From assembly GCF_032854445.1 (NCBI RefSeq), contig NC_088299.1, forward strand, positions 6,361,001 through 6,425,000: DNA of 64,000 nt, written 5' to 3'. Below, in pieces: positions 11,203 through 22,689 of the stretch. Both the position numbers and the translations under genes were made by a program. Numbering within the stretch: the first letter of the stretch is position 1; the number at the start of each line of letters is the position of its first letter. This stretch comes from Liolophura sinensis (lineage: Eukaryota; Mollusca; Polyplacophora; Chitonida; Chitonidae). The notes below the pieces were generated by a model, which saw only the letters and a program-made list of their open reading frames with translations, did not search any database and was not told the origin of the DNA.

Positions 11203-12728
11203 TGTGAAAACTCAGCTGGGGACTGTCCCACAAGAGATAGACTTCCTTATCAGTGGCTGCATCTGCTTTATTTCCTTTAATATTTCTCTTCAGTTAGTTT
11301 TTGTTTTCATCTTATTGTTTCCTTCAACTCGTAGAACTCCTAGTCATTTACTGAAGAAATCAGTAATTCAAGCATTATCTTTTTAGATAACGCGAGGAGT
11401 TTTATGTCGCAAGCTGTTTTTCTTGCTGTGTTGGCGTTTTCCTCTGCCCATATCAAAGTTTCCATGTCGTTGACAGTAGCGGTCACAAACCGAGAGACTC
11501 AGTACTGATCCATGCACTCTGAGTAGAAAACAAAATGTATTCCATTTATTTACTTATTATTAAGTAATTTACTCACTATTATTATTATTTTCAGTCCTTT
11601 GCTTTTGCTATAACTTTAAAACTGTCTACTCCACATATTCGGCCGCTCTGCGTCGTAATCTGTATGTGAAGGGTCAGGTATTGGTATAGGTGGAACATTG
11701 ACTGTGACCTACTTTTGCTGTCATTTAGTTACTTACTAAAAACCTTTAAACATCTTCTTCTCAAGAATCACTGAACCGATTGTTTTGACATTTGATATGG
11801 AGCTAGACCGTTGGTAGTTAAAATATGTTTGCAAAAGCCTTTGACTTCCGGTGAAAACTTTGGAAGCTCGCCATTGGTCGAAGTTTGGAAATTCATTTTT
11901 TTTTTTATTCCAGAACGTATTCTGCTTTGCAGTTTTACTTATTATTATTCTCAGTCCTCTGCTTTTGCTATAACTTTAGAACTGTCTACACTACATACTT
12001 AGCCGCTCTGAGTCGATATCTGTATGGGAGGGGTCAGGTTTTGGTATATGTTTAAAGCTTCGACTGTGACCTACTTTTGCCGCCATGTTGTTACTTACTA
12101 AAAGCCTATAGTAATTTCACTGTTTATTTTGTGTTGATGAATTATCATTGTTCATTCATATTATCGAAATATTTTGTGGAAGGTAATGGAATAATTAACT
12201 TTTTTAGATTTAATTTGAAAACATTTCATTACAAGTAAATTACTGGATACAGGGCTTATAACATTAGTTTTTGTAAGGCGATGTAGCATTGAGCTATATT
12301 TTGCATACAGTGTAGTTCATCTATTTAACAAGACTGACTGATTTATTTAGTATTCAGCAATTGTTGTGATTGCATTATAACCAATGTAATTCATGGTTTA
12401 AATTCATTCTTGTTCCTTCTGTAGTACAGAACTGTTGATCTGTCTACGCTGTGTACACTGCCCGTTCATCACTGTTGCGCAGCATAACTTGCTGTTCAGC
12501 ATACAGTGAATAAAGATTGTTACTGGAAATTCTCGGTATTAGTCAAACTCTCTCTCTCTCCGCCAAAGTTAGTGACAGTGAGATATTCCAGTGTAAAAAA
12601 GTGAGTAGTAGTGTAAAGATATGTGGTCACACAAACCATGTCATGTTGTATTTGGTTCCATGCATAACCCAGACACACTTAGGCAATAGCCAGCTGATCT
12701 TAGGGGATTCCCCAATGCCAGCCTCGCT
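11203..12728. other. Spacer with a spaced direct duplication
   Basis: No exon seen. Contains the duplicated block described separately and a CTCTCTCTC run near 12,548. Confidence 0.4.
11581..12108. repeat. Spaced direct repeat (11,581-11,745 and 11,941-12,108)
   Basis: Two diverged copies about 360 bp apart both run ATTATTATT-TCAGTCCT-TGCTTTTGCTATAACTTTA, GCCGCTCTG-GTCG, GGGTCAGGT-TTGGTATA, GACTGTGACCTACTTTTGC and end TTACTTACTAAAA-CCT. The intervening stretch (11,745-11,935) resembles 50,965-51,105 around a shared CCGTTGGTAGTTA and ATTGGTCGAAGTT, so the whole is an interspersed element of unknown class. Confidence 0.65.
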
Positions 12729-13064
12729 TTGAGTTATACTCGGAAAGCGATTGTGACGTGTTTTGTTTTATACGCAGTGATTTCTGATATATTTGCAGGT
12801 CCATTCTGCGTTTATGTCGATGTATAGATAGCTACAAGAATGTCTTAGGCAGTATCAAATTAGAGTAAGAAAGGGTATTGTTTTACTTGGCCTGGTTTCG
12901 GTAGTCTATTAACTGTACATGTACATGTAAAATTATGAAAGCCTGTTTGTGCCATAGACTTGCCTTAGCGCAGAATAAATACGCCTTGAGTTATACCCTG
13001 AAAGCGACTGTGGCGTGTTTTGATTTATACGCATCTCAGTGATTTCTGAGACCTTTGCAGATCC
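12729..13064. repeat. Direct repeat pair (12,729-12,802 and 12,986-13,064)
   Basis: Both copies share TTGAGTTATAC, GAAAGCGA, TGTG-CGTGTTTTG, TTATACGCA and CAGTGATTTCTGA, then TTTGCAG. Unknown family; the second copy runs directly into the 32-bp minisatellite. Confidence 0.65.
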
Positions 13065-13084
13065 TGGAGCCCAATGCTCCGTTA

Positions 13085-13620
13085 CAATAGCGAGAAAGTG
13101 TAGTGTAGCAAGCAAGTGATAGTGAGATACTGTAGTGTAGCAAGTGAATGATAGCGAGATAATGTTGTGTAACAAGTGAGTGATAGCGAGATAGTGGAGT
13201 GTACAGAGTAACTGATAGCAAGAAAGTGTAGTCTAACGAGTGAGTGATAGCGAGATAGTGAGGCGTAACACGTTTGTGAAATGAGGTATATACTGTAACG
13301 TGAGATATAGCGAGATAGTGGAGTGTAACAAGTGGGCAATAGCCCCATAGTGTGGTGTGAAGTGAGTTATATAGTGAGATAACAGAGTGTAGCAAGGGAG
13401 TGATAGTGTGATGAGTACTGTTACAAGTGAGTGATAGTGAAACAGTGGAGTATAACAAGTTATTGAAATGAGGTAGTATACTCTAACAAATGAGTGATGG
13501 CGGGATTGTGTGGTAAAACAAGTGAGTGATATCCGGATAGAGTGACCAGTGTATCATATATAGGTAATGTGGTGTCTCAAGTGAGTGACATCGAGATAGC
13601 GTGATGTGACAAATGAATGA
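13085..13620. repeat. 32-bp minisatellite
   Basis: The unit is about GTNGTGTAACAAGTGAGTGA followed by TAGCGAGATAGT. It is well formed from 13,085 to about 13,400 and degenerates toward 13,620. Overlapping minus-strand reading frames here are a by-product of the repeat. Confidence 0.85.
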
Positions 13621-14782
13621 CAGCGCTATAATTCCTACCGTTTAACAATTTCAATGTTACCAAGCCTAAATAAATCACAAGAAAGTTCGCAAAAATATAT
13701 AAGTTAAGAGACTGACTGAAAGCTCTCTTAAACCTCTCACTTAACTCTTTCCAAACCTCAAACTTCTGGGGGAGGACTGTTTCTTCTTTTTTGCATTGTG
13801 TGTTTGACTTACATTTATTCCATTCTATTGCTTTTTACCTTGGATGTGTACTCCCGCTAAATATGAAACGTCACATTTTCATGATTACAAACAACCAGGG
13901 TACACGATTTGTATACCTGGTTGTGACTTCATTCATTCATCTAGACCATTCCATGCGTCTTTCAATTACCCTTGATAAAACTGAGCAAGTGTAACTATTT
14001 CTCTTTGCATAAATCCGTCTTGATTTCCTGCTTTAAATACTTAGTTCTTTCATGGTTTATTTCGAAAGTTGTTGTCGTAATTGGGCTTGTTATTATTCAT
14101 CCGGAACGTCCACTTTGGTTGACGGCTGGTATACGAATGTGCTTCGCTGCATAGGCACACAGACCCAGTCATGCTCTATATATTCACGTCTGTAGTAAGG
14201 AAGTCTATACATATGTATGTGATACCAGACTTCTACTCGCCTTGAGCTGGTAGTACATGAGTGTGAAAGCCTACACGTGAGTATAGCCAGGGTATAACGC
14301 ATATCTATCCAGGTTTCTCAAACCTTTTTAGTCTCATGTACCACGTACATACACCTACAATAGACAGTTAGGACTACAGATACACTGTCATGAACTGGAC
14401 ATGATATTAATTGTGTGCTTAAGGTGCGGATATGTTGCCAGGAGGGCCTCTGAGAAGCGTAATCATGACTTTAAATCCACCAAAAACAATGGATTGACTA
14501 CTCCAGCTGATCCCCAGCCGGTCGCCCGTTAAAACTGAGCAGGTGACGTCATAGATGGTCAACCCATGTCTTACTGGCCAAAATAACCTGGGAATTCGTA
14601 TCAAAACGATCTCATTTTCGAGACTGATTCTAGCTACACAGAAGCAAATACACTTCCGTATCAGTCTGAACCCATAGTTGACGACGCTGAAGTTCGGATT
14701 TATGACACTGATATCTCTGGTCATACTAGAGAGTTTTTAGACGTTGAATTTGATCTTTGTCCAGGCATTTCCAACAACATAC

Positions 14783-14915
14783 TTATTTATTTATTTATTT
14801 ATTTATTTGATTGGTGTTTTATGCCGTAATCAAGAATATTTCACTTTTACGACGGCGGCCAGCATTATAGTGGGTGGAAACCGGGGGGAAAAAGCCCGGG
14901 GGAAACCCAACAAGC
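14783..14915 (-). mobile_element. SINE family 1, tail and partial body
   Basis: Begins with an (ATTT)n tail, then GATTGGTGTTTTATGCCGTA, AAGAATATTTCACTTTTACG and ACGGCGGCCAGCATTAT, and breaks off after AACCCAACAAGC. The head is absent. Confidence 0.85.
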
Positions 14916-15186
14916 TATAGCTTTATCCTGTGTTACATTGTAGGTCTACATTTTGTGTGTATATCAGATTTAATATTTACCATTCTTTCCTTCTGTCCGC
15001 TTCACATAATATATCACTCCACTCTCCGAATGGATTTATTTCAAAAATGGGTTCACGGGAATTAAAATTTCATGCATTTAATGAAGTTAATACTGCCAAA
15101 AAAAATACAACGGTTTAATTTTTTCTGGTTATATTATGGCCGGAATTACTCAAGCCCGTCAAACAGGGGTGGGCCTAAAAGCAGGT

Positions 15187-15283
15187 CAGAGATCCGGTCT
15201 GCCGGTTTGAGATCCGGTCTGCCGGTCTGAGATCCGGTCCGCCGGTCTGAGATCCGGTCCGCCGGTTTGACTTCCGGTCCGAA
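15187..15283. repeat. 20-bp minisatellite, about 4.5 copies
   Basis: Unit GAGATCCGGTCYGCCGGTYT. GC-rich against an AT-rich background. Confidence 0.9.
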
Positions 15284-16782
15284 CATTGTGGCCAAACAGC
15301 AGTGAGTATGGGCTCAACACTGATATAGATCAAATGATAATGTCTTTCTCTATTCGGCGGTGAATAATATGTCAAGATTGAAGCAGTATTTACCGTGTTA
15401 TTGTATTTTCATGACACACATCGGAGATCTGATTATCAGCGTCAGAGATTGAGATGGGTAATCACCATGTAAGATTGCTTTCGGACCTACCCTGAGCAGG
15501 ATTCAAAGAGATGTCACTTGTTTTCGCACCTTTGATGGGTAACTCTAATCCATAACCAGTATTTCAACTCCGGTGATTAATTCTTGATTAACGCATTCAA
15601 GCAACACAATTAGTTTTGGATTGTTTTCGGTTTTAATCGTCGTCTGTAGCCGATTAGAAACCACTCGCACTGCCGTAGCTGTCAAAGCGACATTCACTGG
15701 AAGCCAGCAAGTGGCTGTATCTACTTTTCTTTCACTTTACCGGCATATCGAAGATTGATCAAACTAATGAGGAATAAACTCTCACTTTGTTTTACACCCA
15801 CCAAACCCTATGACCAGGGTTTATATACATATATACTTGAAAAACTTTCAGGGTTCTTCGACGGCCTGTTATTACAAGCGTACGTAGAACAGCAAAGCAT
15901 TTCGTGGAGAAAATCGATATGCTTGTTGTCACTTGTGTGACAATTTCACACTGAACTAAATGGCAAAGCTCTGACAGCTCGTGAAGGTTGGACTTGGATG
16001 ACGTCATTTGACGGAGATAGCTGAGTGTTGACGGAAAAAGTGCATTAACACAGCCTCAGTATCTCGTGATTTTTATGCCATATTACTCACACTACAGTAC
16101 TTTTTTCCAATTTTTTTTTGCACTCAATTTAACAATATATACAGGGGTAGCTAATTATGAATAAATAACCAATCTGGACACTAATCCTTTAAGCCAAATA
16201 CATTCAAGAGAGAGTTCGAGACAGATGAAGTTTATTTCTCACCTGCACTTCAGTTGTGACCAAAAAAATGTGACGAAAAGCGGGCCGTAAACTTCGCAGA
16301 CGTAGGTCTCTATTCCCATAATCCTTACAGCGCACGACAGCAACCACTACTAAATTTTGTGCATATATCTTTAGGAATCCCAAGGTCATTGGGTTCGAGG
16401 TGATGAGACAGATGTGATGTCAGAAGACAACAAAAGCTCGGTCACCATCACCCCTTTTTTGTATTAATACTCGATAAATATGAATCCCATTTATCTAAAA
16501 TATACTCAGCATATTTCCAGTGGACACGTAAAGCAATTTTTGTTGGTTACAGGTCCGCTCTGTGATGGGACTGAGCCTTCTTATGTCGCGCGTTGTCCGA
16601 ATGTCAAACTCGTCTAGTGTTGAGAGAGAGGTAAAACTAGCGAATGAAGAGGCGCATGTCATATAAAGATTTCCAGTATCTTTCACAAAAGATAGTTCTC
16701 TTCCAGTTGTTTGTTTACCTGTTTACTCGGGAAGTGTGAGTTTTATTTTAGAAACAGAACTTAACATTTAACATATGATGCC

Positions 16783-16889
16783 GTTACTATTGACTTAGTT
16801 TTACGTCGCTACCGTAGCTACATATATACGACACTGTTAATATTGACTTAGTTTTGTGTTGCTGCCGTCGCTACATATATATGACACGT
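16783..16889. repeat. 53-bp tandem duplication
   Basis: Two adjacent copies begin GTTA-TATTGACTTAGTTTT and end GCTACATATATA-GACAC, about 85 percent alike by eye. Confidence 0.75.
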
Positions 16890-17198
16890 TCCCAATTTAG
16901 TCTTGATGTCGCCTTAAACTTATCACGCATGTTTTTTATCAAAAAATAAAATAAAAAAATATAGCCAATCGTTGTGGAAATAGGATCGTGCCATAGGGTA
17001 TTTTAGTATATGAATCGGTGTCGTGAAAACATTTATGTTTCATTTTCAGCTTGATATGTTACAACATCGAACTTTCTCACCTTATCTTTCTTCAGTTTCC
17101 TTATCACCATACCATCGTTTATGGTACCTTTTCGTGTATCCTTTATACTGTTTTATTATTATATCTATTCGCTCACGCAGGTGCTTAACTACACGATC

Positions 17199-17370
17199 AT
17201 GCCGCTGTATGTCATCTCTGATCCGAATGGGGATACAATGAACTGCCATGAGTTCAAAGGGAAGCATTATCCAATCAAACCAGACAGTGATCAAGATGAA
17301 ATTCTCACGAGACTGCCTGATCTTCCCTGCAGAGGTGATGATATAACCATCATAGCATTTCCTAAGGCAG
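17199..17370 (+). CDS. SULT gene A exon 1
   Basis: The first in-frame ATG ([11 protein letters not shown]...) matches the start position of gene B exon 1 (MPSIVAKDPRG...). It ends in AFPKA plus the first base of the next Gly codon, phase 1, with donor GTAAGA. It supplies the first half of the PAPS-binding loop. Confidence 0.9.
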
Positions 17371-20300
17371 GTAAGATCGCAACTCAAGGAATCAGGAGTA
17401 TCTAACCAATGCGGTCGCTGTGAGTTCAAATCCACCCCATACGTGCAAGGGACGGTCGTGGGTTTCCCCTGGGCTCTACCCGGTCTCTTCCCGCCATAAT
17501 TCTGGCTGCCGTCGTATAAGTGAAACATTTTTTTAAATAAATAAATATATCTTCGAAAATGTGTTTTTCATTGTTTTCTAAAAGCAATGGTATTTTGAAA
17601 TGCTACTATGAACCATCGGCTTAAAGATATAATCTCTAAAATATAAACTCAACATTACAATGAAAACGTATATTAAATATATGAGTGAGCAATGTTCATG
17701 AAAAGTGAACATATAGGCCTACGTATGACTTTCATGTTAAAGGAAAGGAAAACTTAAAGACATGACACTATGGGCTGAAAAGAGCACATTTTTTTGTATC
17801 TGGTGGTGCCTGCTGCATAATTTTGCGATTTTTCCTCGCCATACACGTAGTCTGAAAACGGCAAAGCTGGCATAAATTGCTGAGTCCATCGCGTCCTCCA
17901 TCTTTAACACCCTGTAATTTATTTATGCTGGCGGTCTGTTGCCTCTCAGCCAATGAGAGTCGTTAAAACTGCCGGCTTGTTTGGATAAACTCGGAACCTA
18001 CGTCCAACATTCCGGTTTCCCGATCATCAAGCGGAAAACGAACTGTACTGTTCGCTACCATCTGGGAAGAAGTACGGAAATGTACGAACTGCGCTTCGGC
18101 GGTTTCCGACGGCAATTCTCCTCCTATCACAGAAGACCTCAGGACTAGTTCTTAGGCAAAATGGAGTCGCCCACAGCGGATTCTGGCGCTGACTTTATTT
18201 ATAATTTATCAACTTGAGGTACATATTGGAATTTTTTCATGGCATGCATCTGCGAGGAAATGCATACTGTTTTCAATGGTATTTGTTTGATATTTAAATT
18301 TAATTTTCCTTTAATACTTTCAGGAACGCATTGGGTTTGGGAGATTTGCAATATGCTGTTGACGGGAGTAGCTGAAATACCAACAGATAATGACAAGAGC
18401 AAGACGATGCTGGAGATAAGGACAGAAGAGGAACTCAACAGTCGTCCATCCGTCCGTGTTTCTCAACACGCATGTCACACCGGAACTGTATCCTAAGGAC
18501 TTAGTCAAACGAAAATCAAAGATCATATATATAGAAAGGAACCCAAAAGATGCCACAGTGTCATACTTTCACCACATCAGTAAAATGAGAACTGCGAACT
18601 ATTCTGGAAAATGGGACGCATTTTATGAATGGGCGATGGCAGGAAGTGGTGAGGTTTATTTATATATTCAATTATTTATTTACTTACATTTGTTTAGGTA
18701 GATTTCATTCACAAAAGGTCGCTCAGGATCAAATGGATAGTGGAAACGGTACAAAGCTACCGGTAATACATGGAAAATCTCTGCCTTTTGTCACATGAGG
18801 TATTTAAAGCTCTCAGGACATTGATTGCCCTCGGGGTGTGCCCGGTTTCCTCCTACCATAATGCTCACCGCCGCCGTCTAAGTGAAATATTTTTGAGTAC
18901 TCCGTAAAAACACCAATCCAATCAACGCAAAAATACCCCCCCCCCCATCCCCCAGTATCATCAAATCTGTTATAGCAACCATTCCTCGCAGTGCAATGTA
19001 TCGCCACGGTTTGGTTGAAATATTTGCCGATTTATAAATCTCCCAGGCTGGCAAGTCCCACACCAGCAGGGCCATGAGCCTAGGGTTTTCAGGCTGCATC
19101 ATGCGGTTGAGAGATATCCGCGAGATAAAGTCTGTTCCTTGGCAATAAATTGACTTCATATATTGAAATTGGAGTTCGAATGCACCCTCTCACGTCAGTC
19201 TTAACGAGTACCAAAAGCTATTTAAGGAAACAAGATGGCGTCGTAAGTTAGGGGTCCTTGGACCAGAGAACGCATCTGTGAGTGAGTGAGTGAGTGCTTG
19301 GGGTTTAACGTCGTACTCAACAATTTTTCAGTCATATGACGACGAAGGAATCTTTAGGGTGCATGTACGTGTAATGTGCCTCCTTGTAGCAGGGCGGATT
19401 TCCACCGCTCTTTTATTTAGTGCTGCATCACTGAGACGACTTACCGAAGGCAAGTTACCCGAGCCATTATACTGATACGGGTCAACCCAGTCGTTGCACT
19501 ATCCCCTTCATGCTGAACGCCAAGCGAGGAAGTTACAACGTCCTCTTTTAAAGTCTTAGGTGTGACTCGATCAAGGATTGATCCTGGATCTACCGGTCCC
19601 GAAGCGGACGAATCAAATGTGTTTAGGATGGACAAAGACCTGAGGGAAAGTCAGCATTCTTCCGTTGAGAAATAGGTGATTAGTAAATATGGCGTGCATC
19701 TAGTTTTTGAGGTACACAGCGAGAAAATAGTTCTTTCTCCTAATGTAGCCACAAATAACATAAGGTTGCAGGTTCAATACCGGGCTTGGACAAAGAATTC
19801 GCAGATTTTCGTATTGTCCGTAAGGCCTTGGTGACAAGAAGCTTTCATCATAACAATTACCTAGTCTCAAGCAGATTTTATGGTTTCGCCTTTTACTGCA
19901 TCGTTTGTCCCATGATCTATAGTTTACATTCTGAGCCTGGCATGTGTCTTGATACATATCAATGACTACCAGTACTAGGCTCCACAACTATGACAAGTAT
20001 GAAAATACAGAAGGCACTCTCAGGAACGGTATACATATATCAATTAATACACCATTAAACAAGTCTTTATGTTAATGAGAATCAGGCATACATTGTTTTT
20101 TTTTTTCATATATATAGGCAAATATTTTAATATAACATCAGAAATTGGTTCTTACAAAACCCTTACTGAGGTAAATTGACAAGAGGCCGTAATTCACCGG
20201 TTATGTGTGACCCTTTGCTGTTCTAGTTTTTCTCTCTATGTTGTACGTGTTAATTATATTAGTGGCATGCCACTTCCTGACCACTAACGCGCCAAGTACT

Positions 20301-22249
20301 AGCTATAAAAACCTCCACCTACTAAAGGTGTGGAGATCCCGGCATCTTTAGATAAATAGTGACCAGAATTGATTTCCACGCCCCCCCCCCCCCCTCCTGT
20401 CTCCACACAAATTCTACCCACGACCCACACACCCACACCCACACCCACACCACCTCCAGTGAACAGATGCACGACTGGCAGGCTGTTGGTATGCTCTAGA
20501 AACGACGTTGGATATGTTTTTTGCGTGGTTTTATTCTGCTTGTGTTTTTATCTGTATATATATATTCAACTTCAGTTCTATACGGTTCCTGGTTCGACTT
20601 CGTGAAAGCGTGGGACGAATTTTTCCGGAATCATGAAGATATCTCAGTTTTAAGGATCTGCTACGAGAATCTTAAAGAGGTAATAACTCATGTTTTTAAA
20701 TGCAGAAAACCATCACCTCTGATAAAAACTAAATCATGCCTGATGAGAGAACAATGTTTATCCTCCAAAAAGCTAAAAATTTGTATTTTTAAATTCGAGA
20801 AAAAAGCCTACATTTGCCCAAAACAACGTCATTGATAACAGGAAAACTCATTTTGTGCCCCCGTGGATAGAGCAGCTGGCGCTAAGAACGCGAATCCAAC
20901 GCCATAAACGTTTTCTGTGTGTTCGTTTTGGGCATGAATGTCGCGCAGGACGCGCGATTTTCAGAGGAGTCACGAAGACGCACCCTCCGCGGGCTCGCTA
21001 AGGTCGCGGTATAGATGACTATCACCCACCATACTGGTACATCACTTAAATTGAACTAATATTTAAAAATGGTCCTTGTTGCTGCCTCACTTGGCGCTTA
21101 GCAGTGAGCGGTTAGAGCAAGGAAACATGACTGGTTGGCCTGGTGTCAGTATAATGTCACTAGGTGGGGTGTCATGTCTGCTGTCTTTGGCATGATACTT
21201 CGGTCGTCATATGACTGAAAAATTGTTAAGCACCACGTTAAACCCCAAGCATACATACATACATACATAAATTGAACTGATAAGCTAAATTTATCAAAAT
21301 TACCTTTTTACAACGCAGGACAGCACAGTGGGAATTGCTCAAATCACAGAGTTCCTTGGAGTAGATCGGGAGTTAGCATTCCAAAAGAAAGTGGCAGAAG
21401 AATGCGGGTTTGAGAGTATGAAGAAAGGTCGCCAATTAACGCGTACAGCAGGGAAGGTAGCGACAATGGAGACGCACCCAGTATTCAGAAAAGGTAATAT
21501 ATCTGTTCATTTGTATCTCGCGTAGGCATTCTCCATGTGAATTCTTTTTAAGAATCAAACATATTAGTTTTAAAGACGTTGGTGTGACTTATCTGGGACT
21601 ATAATCAGCTTTTATGTATGTACGTATGTAAACTTTGGGATTTACGTCGTACTGGACGGAGCGAGACCACGAGGTGTCATTAGATCTGTGTATACACTGC
21701 GTCTTCCCTTGGCAGGGCGAATCCATGGCGCCAAATGCTGCCGCAACTGAAATATCATGGCGGATTGCCCTAAACCAAAGAGTGATGGGGATCTGCTAAA
21801 ACTGTTAAAACACTGGCATGCTTAGGACGACTGACAGGTTTTTGACAAATAGGGTAGTATGTTCGAATCCAGCTATCGCTGCAAGTTTCATGAGTTCATA
21901 TCATTCAGGAAACCTGACCACTGTCGTATGATTGGAAATAATGAGTATAGTGTTAAAAAACGAGTCACACAAACAAATAAATAAATATTTAAAGCATCCT
22001 CTTTGCTGCTTATTATCTGCATTGTTAAGGCATGGTATATCTCTTTGTTCATGAAGAGGTGTTCTTTAAACTGACTGGATTTCTTGTTCCTTTGGTCAGA
22101 TCTGCATGTTTTTTTCCTCAGGTACTGTTGGGGACTGGAAGAACTACTTCACCGTGGCACAGAACGAGAGATTCAACATGGAGTGCAGGAAACAGATGAC
22201 CGGGTACAGCTTTCTGTATGAGCAATACATACAACATACGAGTGGATAA
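17199..22249 (+). CDS. Cytosolic sulfotransferase gene A, five exons, frameshifted
   Basis: Exons: 17,199-17,370, 18,324-18,648, 20,576-20,679, 21,319-21,493 and 22,122-22,249. Cytosolic sulfotransferases transfer sulfonate from PAPS to hydroxyl or amino acceptors; the acceptor here cannot be inferred. Visible landmarks are FPKAGTHW (5'-phosphosulfate loop), NTHV with the catalytic His, ERNPKD followed by VSYF (3'-phosphate Arg and Ser), YGSWFDF, RKGTVGDWK and the dimerisation-type [10 protein letters not shown]. Exon phases match gene B throughout. Exon 2 has one extra base in the TTT at 18,459-18,461, so the direct reading stops at 18,494-18,496. It could be an allele-specific or true pseudogene mutation, or an assembly error: every other splice site and codon looks intact, giving about 300 residues if read through, against about 295 for the family. 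No upstream frame or close AATAAA was found. Confidence 0.85.
17396..17548 (+). mobile_element. SINE family 1, 5'-truncated, in gene A intron 1
   Basis: Starts at the internal block CCAATGCGGTCGCTGTGAGT with box B TTCAAATCC, then GACGGTCGTGGGTTTCCCC, CCGCCATAATTCTGGCTGCC and GTCGTATAAGTGAAACAT, and ends in an AAATAAATAAAT tail. Confidence 0.85.
18324..18648 (+). CDS. SULT gene A exon 2, with one-base insertion
   Basis: Acceptor TTTCAG; starts [13 protein letters not shown]. The length is 325 bases against 321 in gene B: one extra codon plus one extra base. The frame changes between PSVR and LNTHV at the TTT of 18,459-18,461. After it the reading continues cleanly through [16 protein letters not shown] to AGSG, where the donor GTGAGG follows in phase 1. 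Confidence 0.85.
18826..18925 (+). mobile_element. SINE family 1, 3' fragment in gene A intron 2
   Basis: CCCGGTTTCCTCCTACCATA, ATGCTCACCGCCGCCGTC, AAGTGAAATATTTTTGAGTA and AAAACACCAATCCAATCAA, followed by a C-run near 18,938-18,955. Confidence 0.8.
19284..19607 (-). mobile_element. SINE family 2, near full length, in gene A intron 2
   Basis: Preceded by a (GAGT)n tail at 19,271-19,288, then GGGGTTTAACGTCGTACTCA, CAGTCATATGACGACGAAGG and a body with GCAGGGCGGATTTCCACCGC. It ends in the tRNA-like head with GGATTGATCCTGGATCTACC. It is the reverse complement of the copy at 29,430-29,799 over almost its whole length. Confidence 0.85.
20150..20290 (+). repeat. Interspersed repeat family 4, partial copy
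   Basis: Shares GGTAAATTGACAAGAGGCCG, TATGTGTGACC, TTGCTGTTCT and TAATTATAT with the longer copies at 33,120 and 34,665. Class unknown. Confidence 0.55.
20576..20679 (+). CDS. SULT gene A exon 3
   Basis: Acceptor AACTTCAG; split Val codon, then [16 protein letters not shown] and CYENLKE; donor GTAATA in phase 0. It has the same 104-base length as gene B exon 3 and the orphan exon at 8,036-8,139. A C-run and a CCCACA-type simple repeat sit just upstream at 20,380-20,450. Confidence 0.9.
21085..21268 (+). mobile_element. SINE family 2 variant, in gene A intron 3
   Basis: CTCACTTGGCGCTTAGCAGT, GGCCTGGTGTCAGTATAATG, GTCATGTCTGCTGTCTTTGG and TCATATGACTGAAAAATTGT, ending AAACCCCAAGCATACATACA. It ends about 50 bp before exon 4. 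Confidence 0.75.
21319..21493 (+). CDS. SULT gene A exon 4
   Basis: Acceptor CAACGCAG; begins [15 protein letters not shown] and ends THPVFRK plus one base of Gly, phase 1, donor GTAATA. One codon shorter than gene B exon 4. Confidence 0.9.
21612..21770 (-). mobile_element. SINE family 2-like, degenerate, in gene A intron 4
   Basis: Reverse orientation: GGGATTTACGTCGTACTGG, TGGCAGGGCGAATCCATGGC and a body resembling the copies at 19,284 and 9,283. Confidence 0.5.
21825..21985 (+). mobile_element. Degenerate tRNA-like SINE, minor family
   Basis: A box-B-like ATGTTCGAATCCAGC follows TTTGACAAATAGGGTAGT, and the element ends in an ACAAATAAATAAATA tail. The same core (TTGACAAATGAGGTGGCATG, then TTCAATCTCAGC) occurs at 49,055. 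Confidence 0.4.
22122..22249 (+). CDS. SULT gene A exon 5 and stop
   Basis: Acceptor TTCCTCAG after a T-run; encodes [18 protein letters not shown], the 3'-phosphate binding (R-K-G across the junction) and dimerisation region, and ends in TAA at 22,247-22,249. Confidence 0.9.
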
Positions 22250-22363
22250 TCACTATATCATACAACTATATCTGTCATAAATATGTCTAAATCAATATAC
22301 CTTTAATCGGGACTCAGCTAATTGTTTATGCTATATATACCGAATTAATCGGTGTGCCCTTTG

Positions 22364-22450
22364 GGGACCTCCGCCGCCGAGGTGGTTAGCGTGCCAGCGC
22401 AGCTTTGTGAGTCTCTCACCAATGTGGTCGCTGTGAGTGCAAGTCCAGGT
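22364..22450 (+). mobile_element. SINE family 1 head, left half of an inverted pair
   Basis: GGGGACCTCCGCCGCCGAGG, TGGTTAGCGTGCCAGCGC, CTCTCACCAATGTGGTCGCT and GTGAGTGCAAGTCCAGG: the tRNA-like part only. It abuts a full-length copy of opposite orientation. Confidence 0.85.
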
Positions 22451-22681
22451 TATTTATTTGATGGGTGTTAAGCCTTACTTAAGAATATTCTTCTTATACG
22501 ACGGCCGACAATATGGTGGGAGGAAACCGGGTAGAGCCCGGATGAAACCCACCACCATCCGCAGGTTGTTGCAGGACCTTCCCACGTACGGCAGGAGTGG
22601 AAGCCAGCATGAGATTGAACTCACAGCGACCGCAATGGTGGGAGGCTCCTGGGTCATTGCGCCGAGCTGGGGTGCTAACCC
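22451..22681 (-). mobile_element. SINE family 1, near full length, right half of an inverted pair
   Basis: Tail TATTTATTTG, then GTGTTAAGCCTTACTTAAGA, ATACGACGGCCGACAATATG, ACCACCATCCGCAGGTTG and ACGTACGGCAGGAG. It ends with the reversed head through GGTGCTAACC. Together with the head at 22,364 it can fold back. Confidence 0.9.
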
Positions 22682-22689
22682 CCGTTGCA

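Larger units (their letters stand above)
13621..17198. other. Intergenic region upstream of SULT gene A
   Basis: No further exon recognised. It contains a SINE fragment, a 20-bp minisatellite and a 53-bp tandem duplication (listed separately). A pyrimidine tract with CTCACGCAG at 17,172-17,180 just before the gene A start could be the acceptor of a 5' UTR intron, so the gene A promoter may lie well upstream. Confidence 0.4.

Noticed and set aside
13036-13458. 140-codon minus-strand frame
   Set aside because: Falls in the 32-bp minisatellite; overlapping frames are open for the same reason.
14419-14724. 101-codon minus-strand frame upstream of SULT gene A
   Set aside because: No domain, no splice sites and no agreement with any SULT exon.
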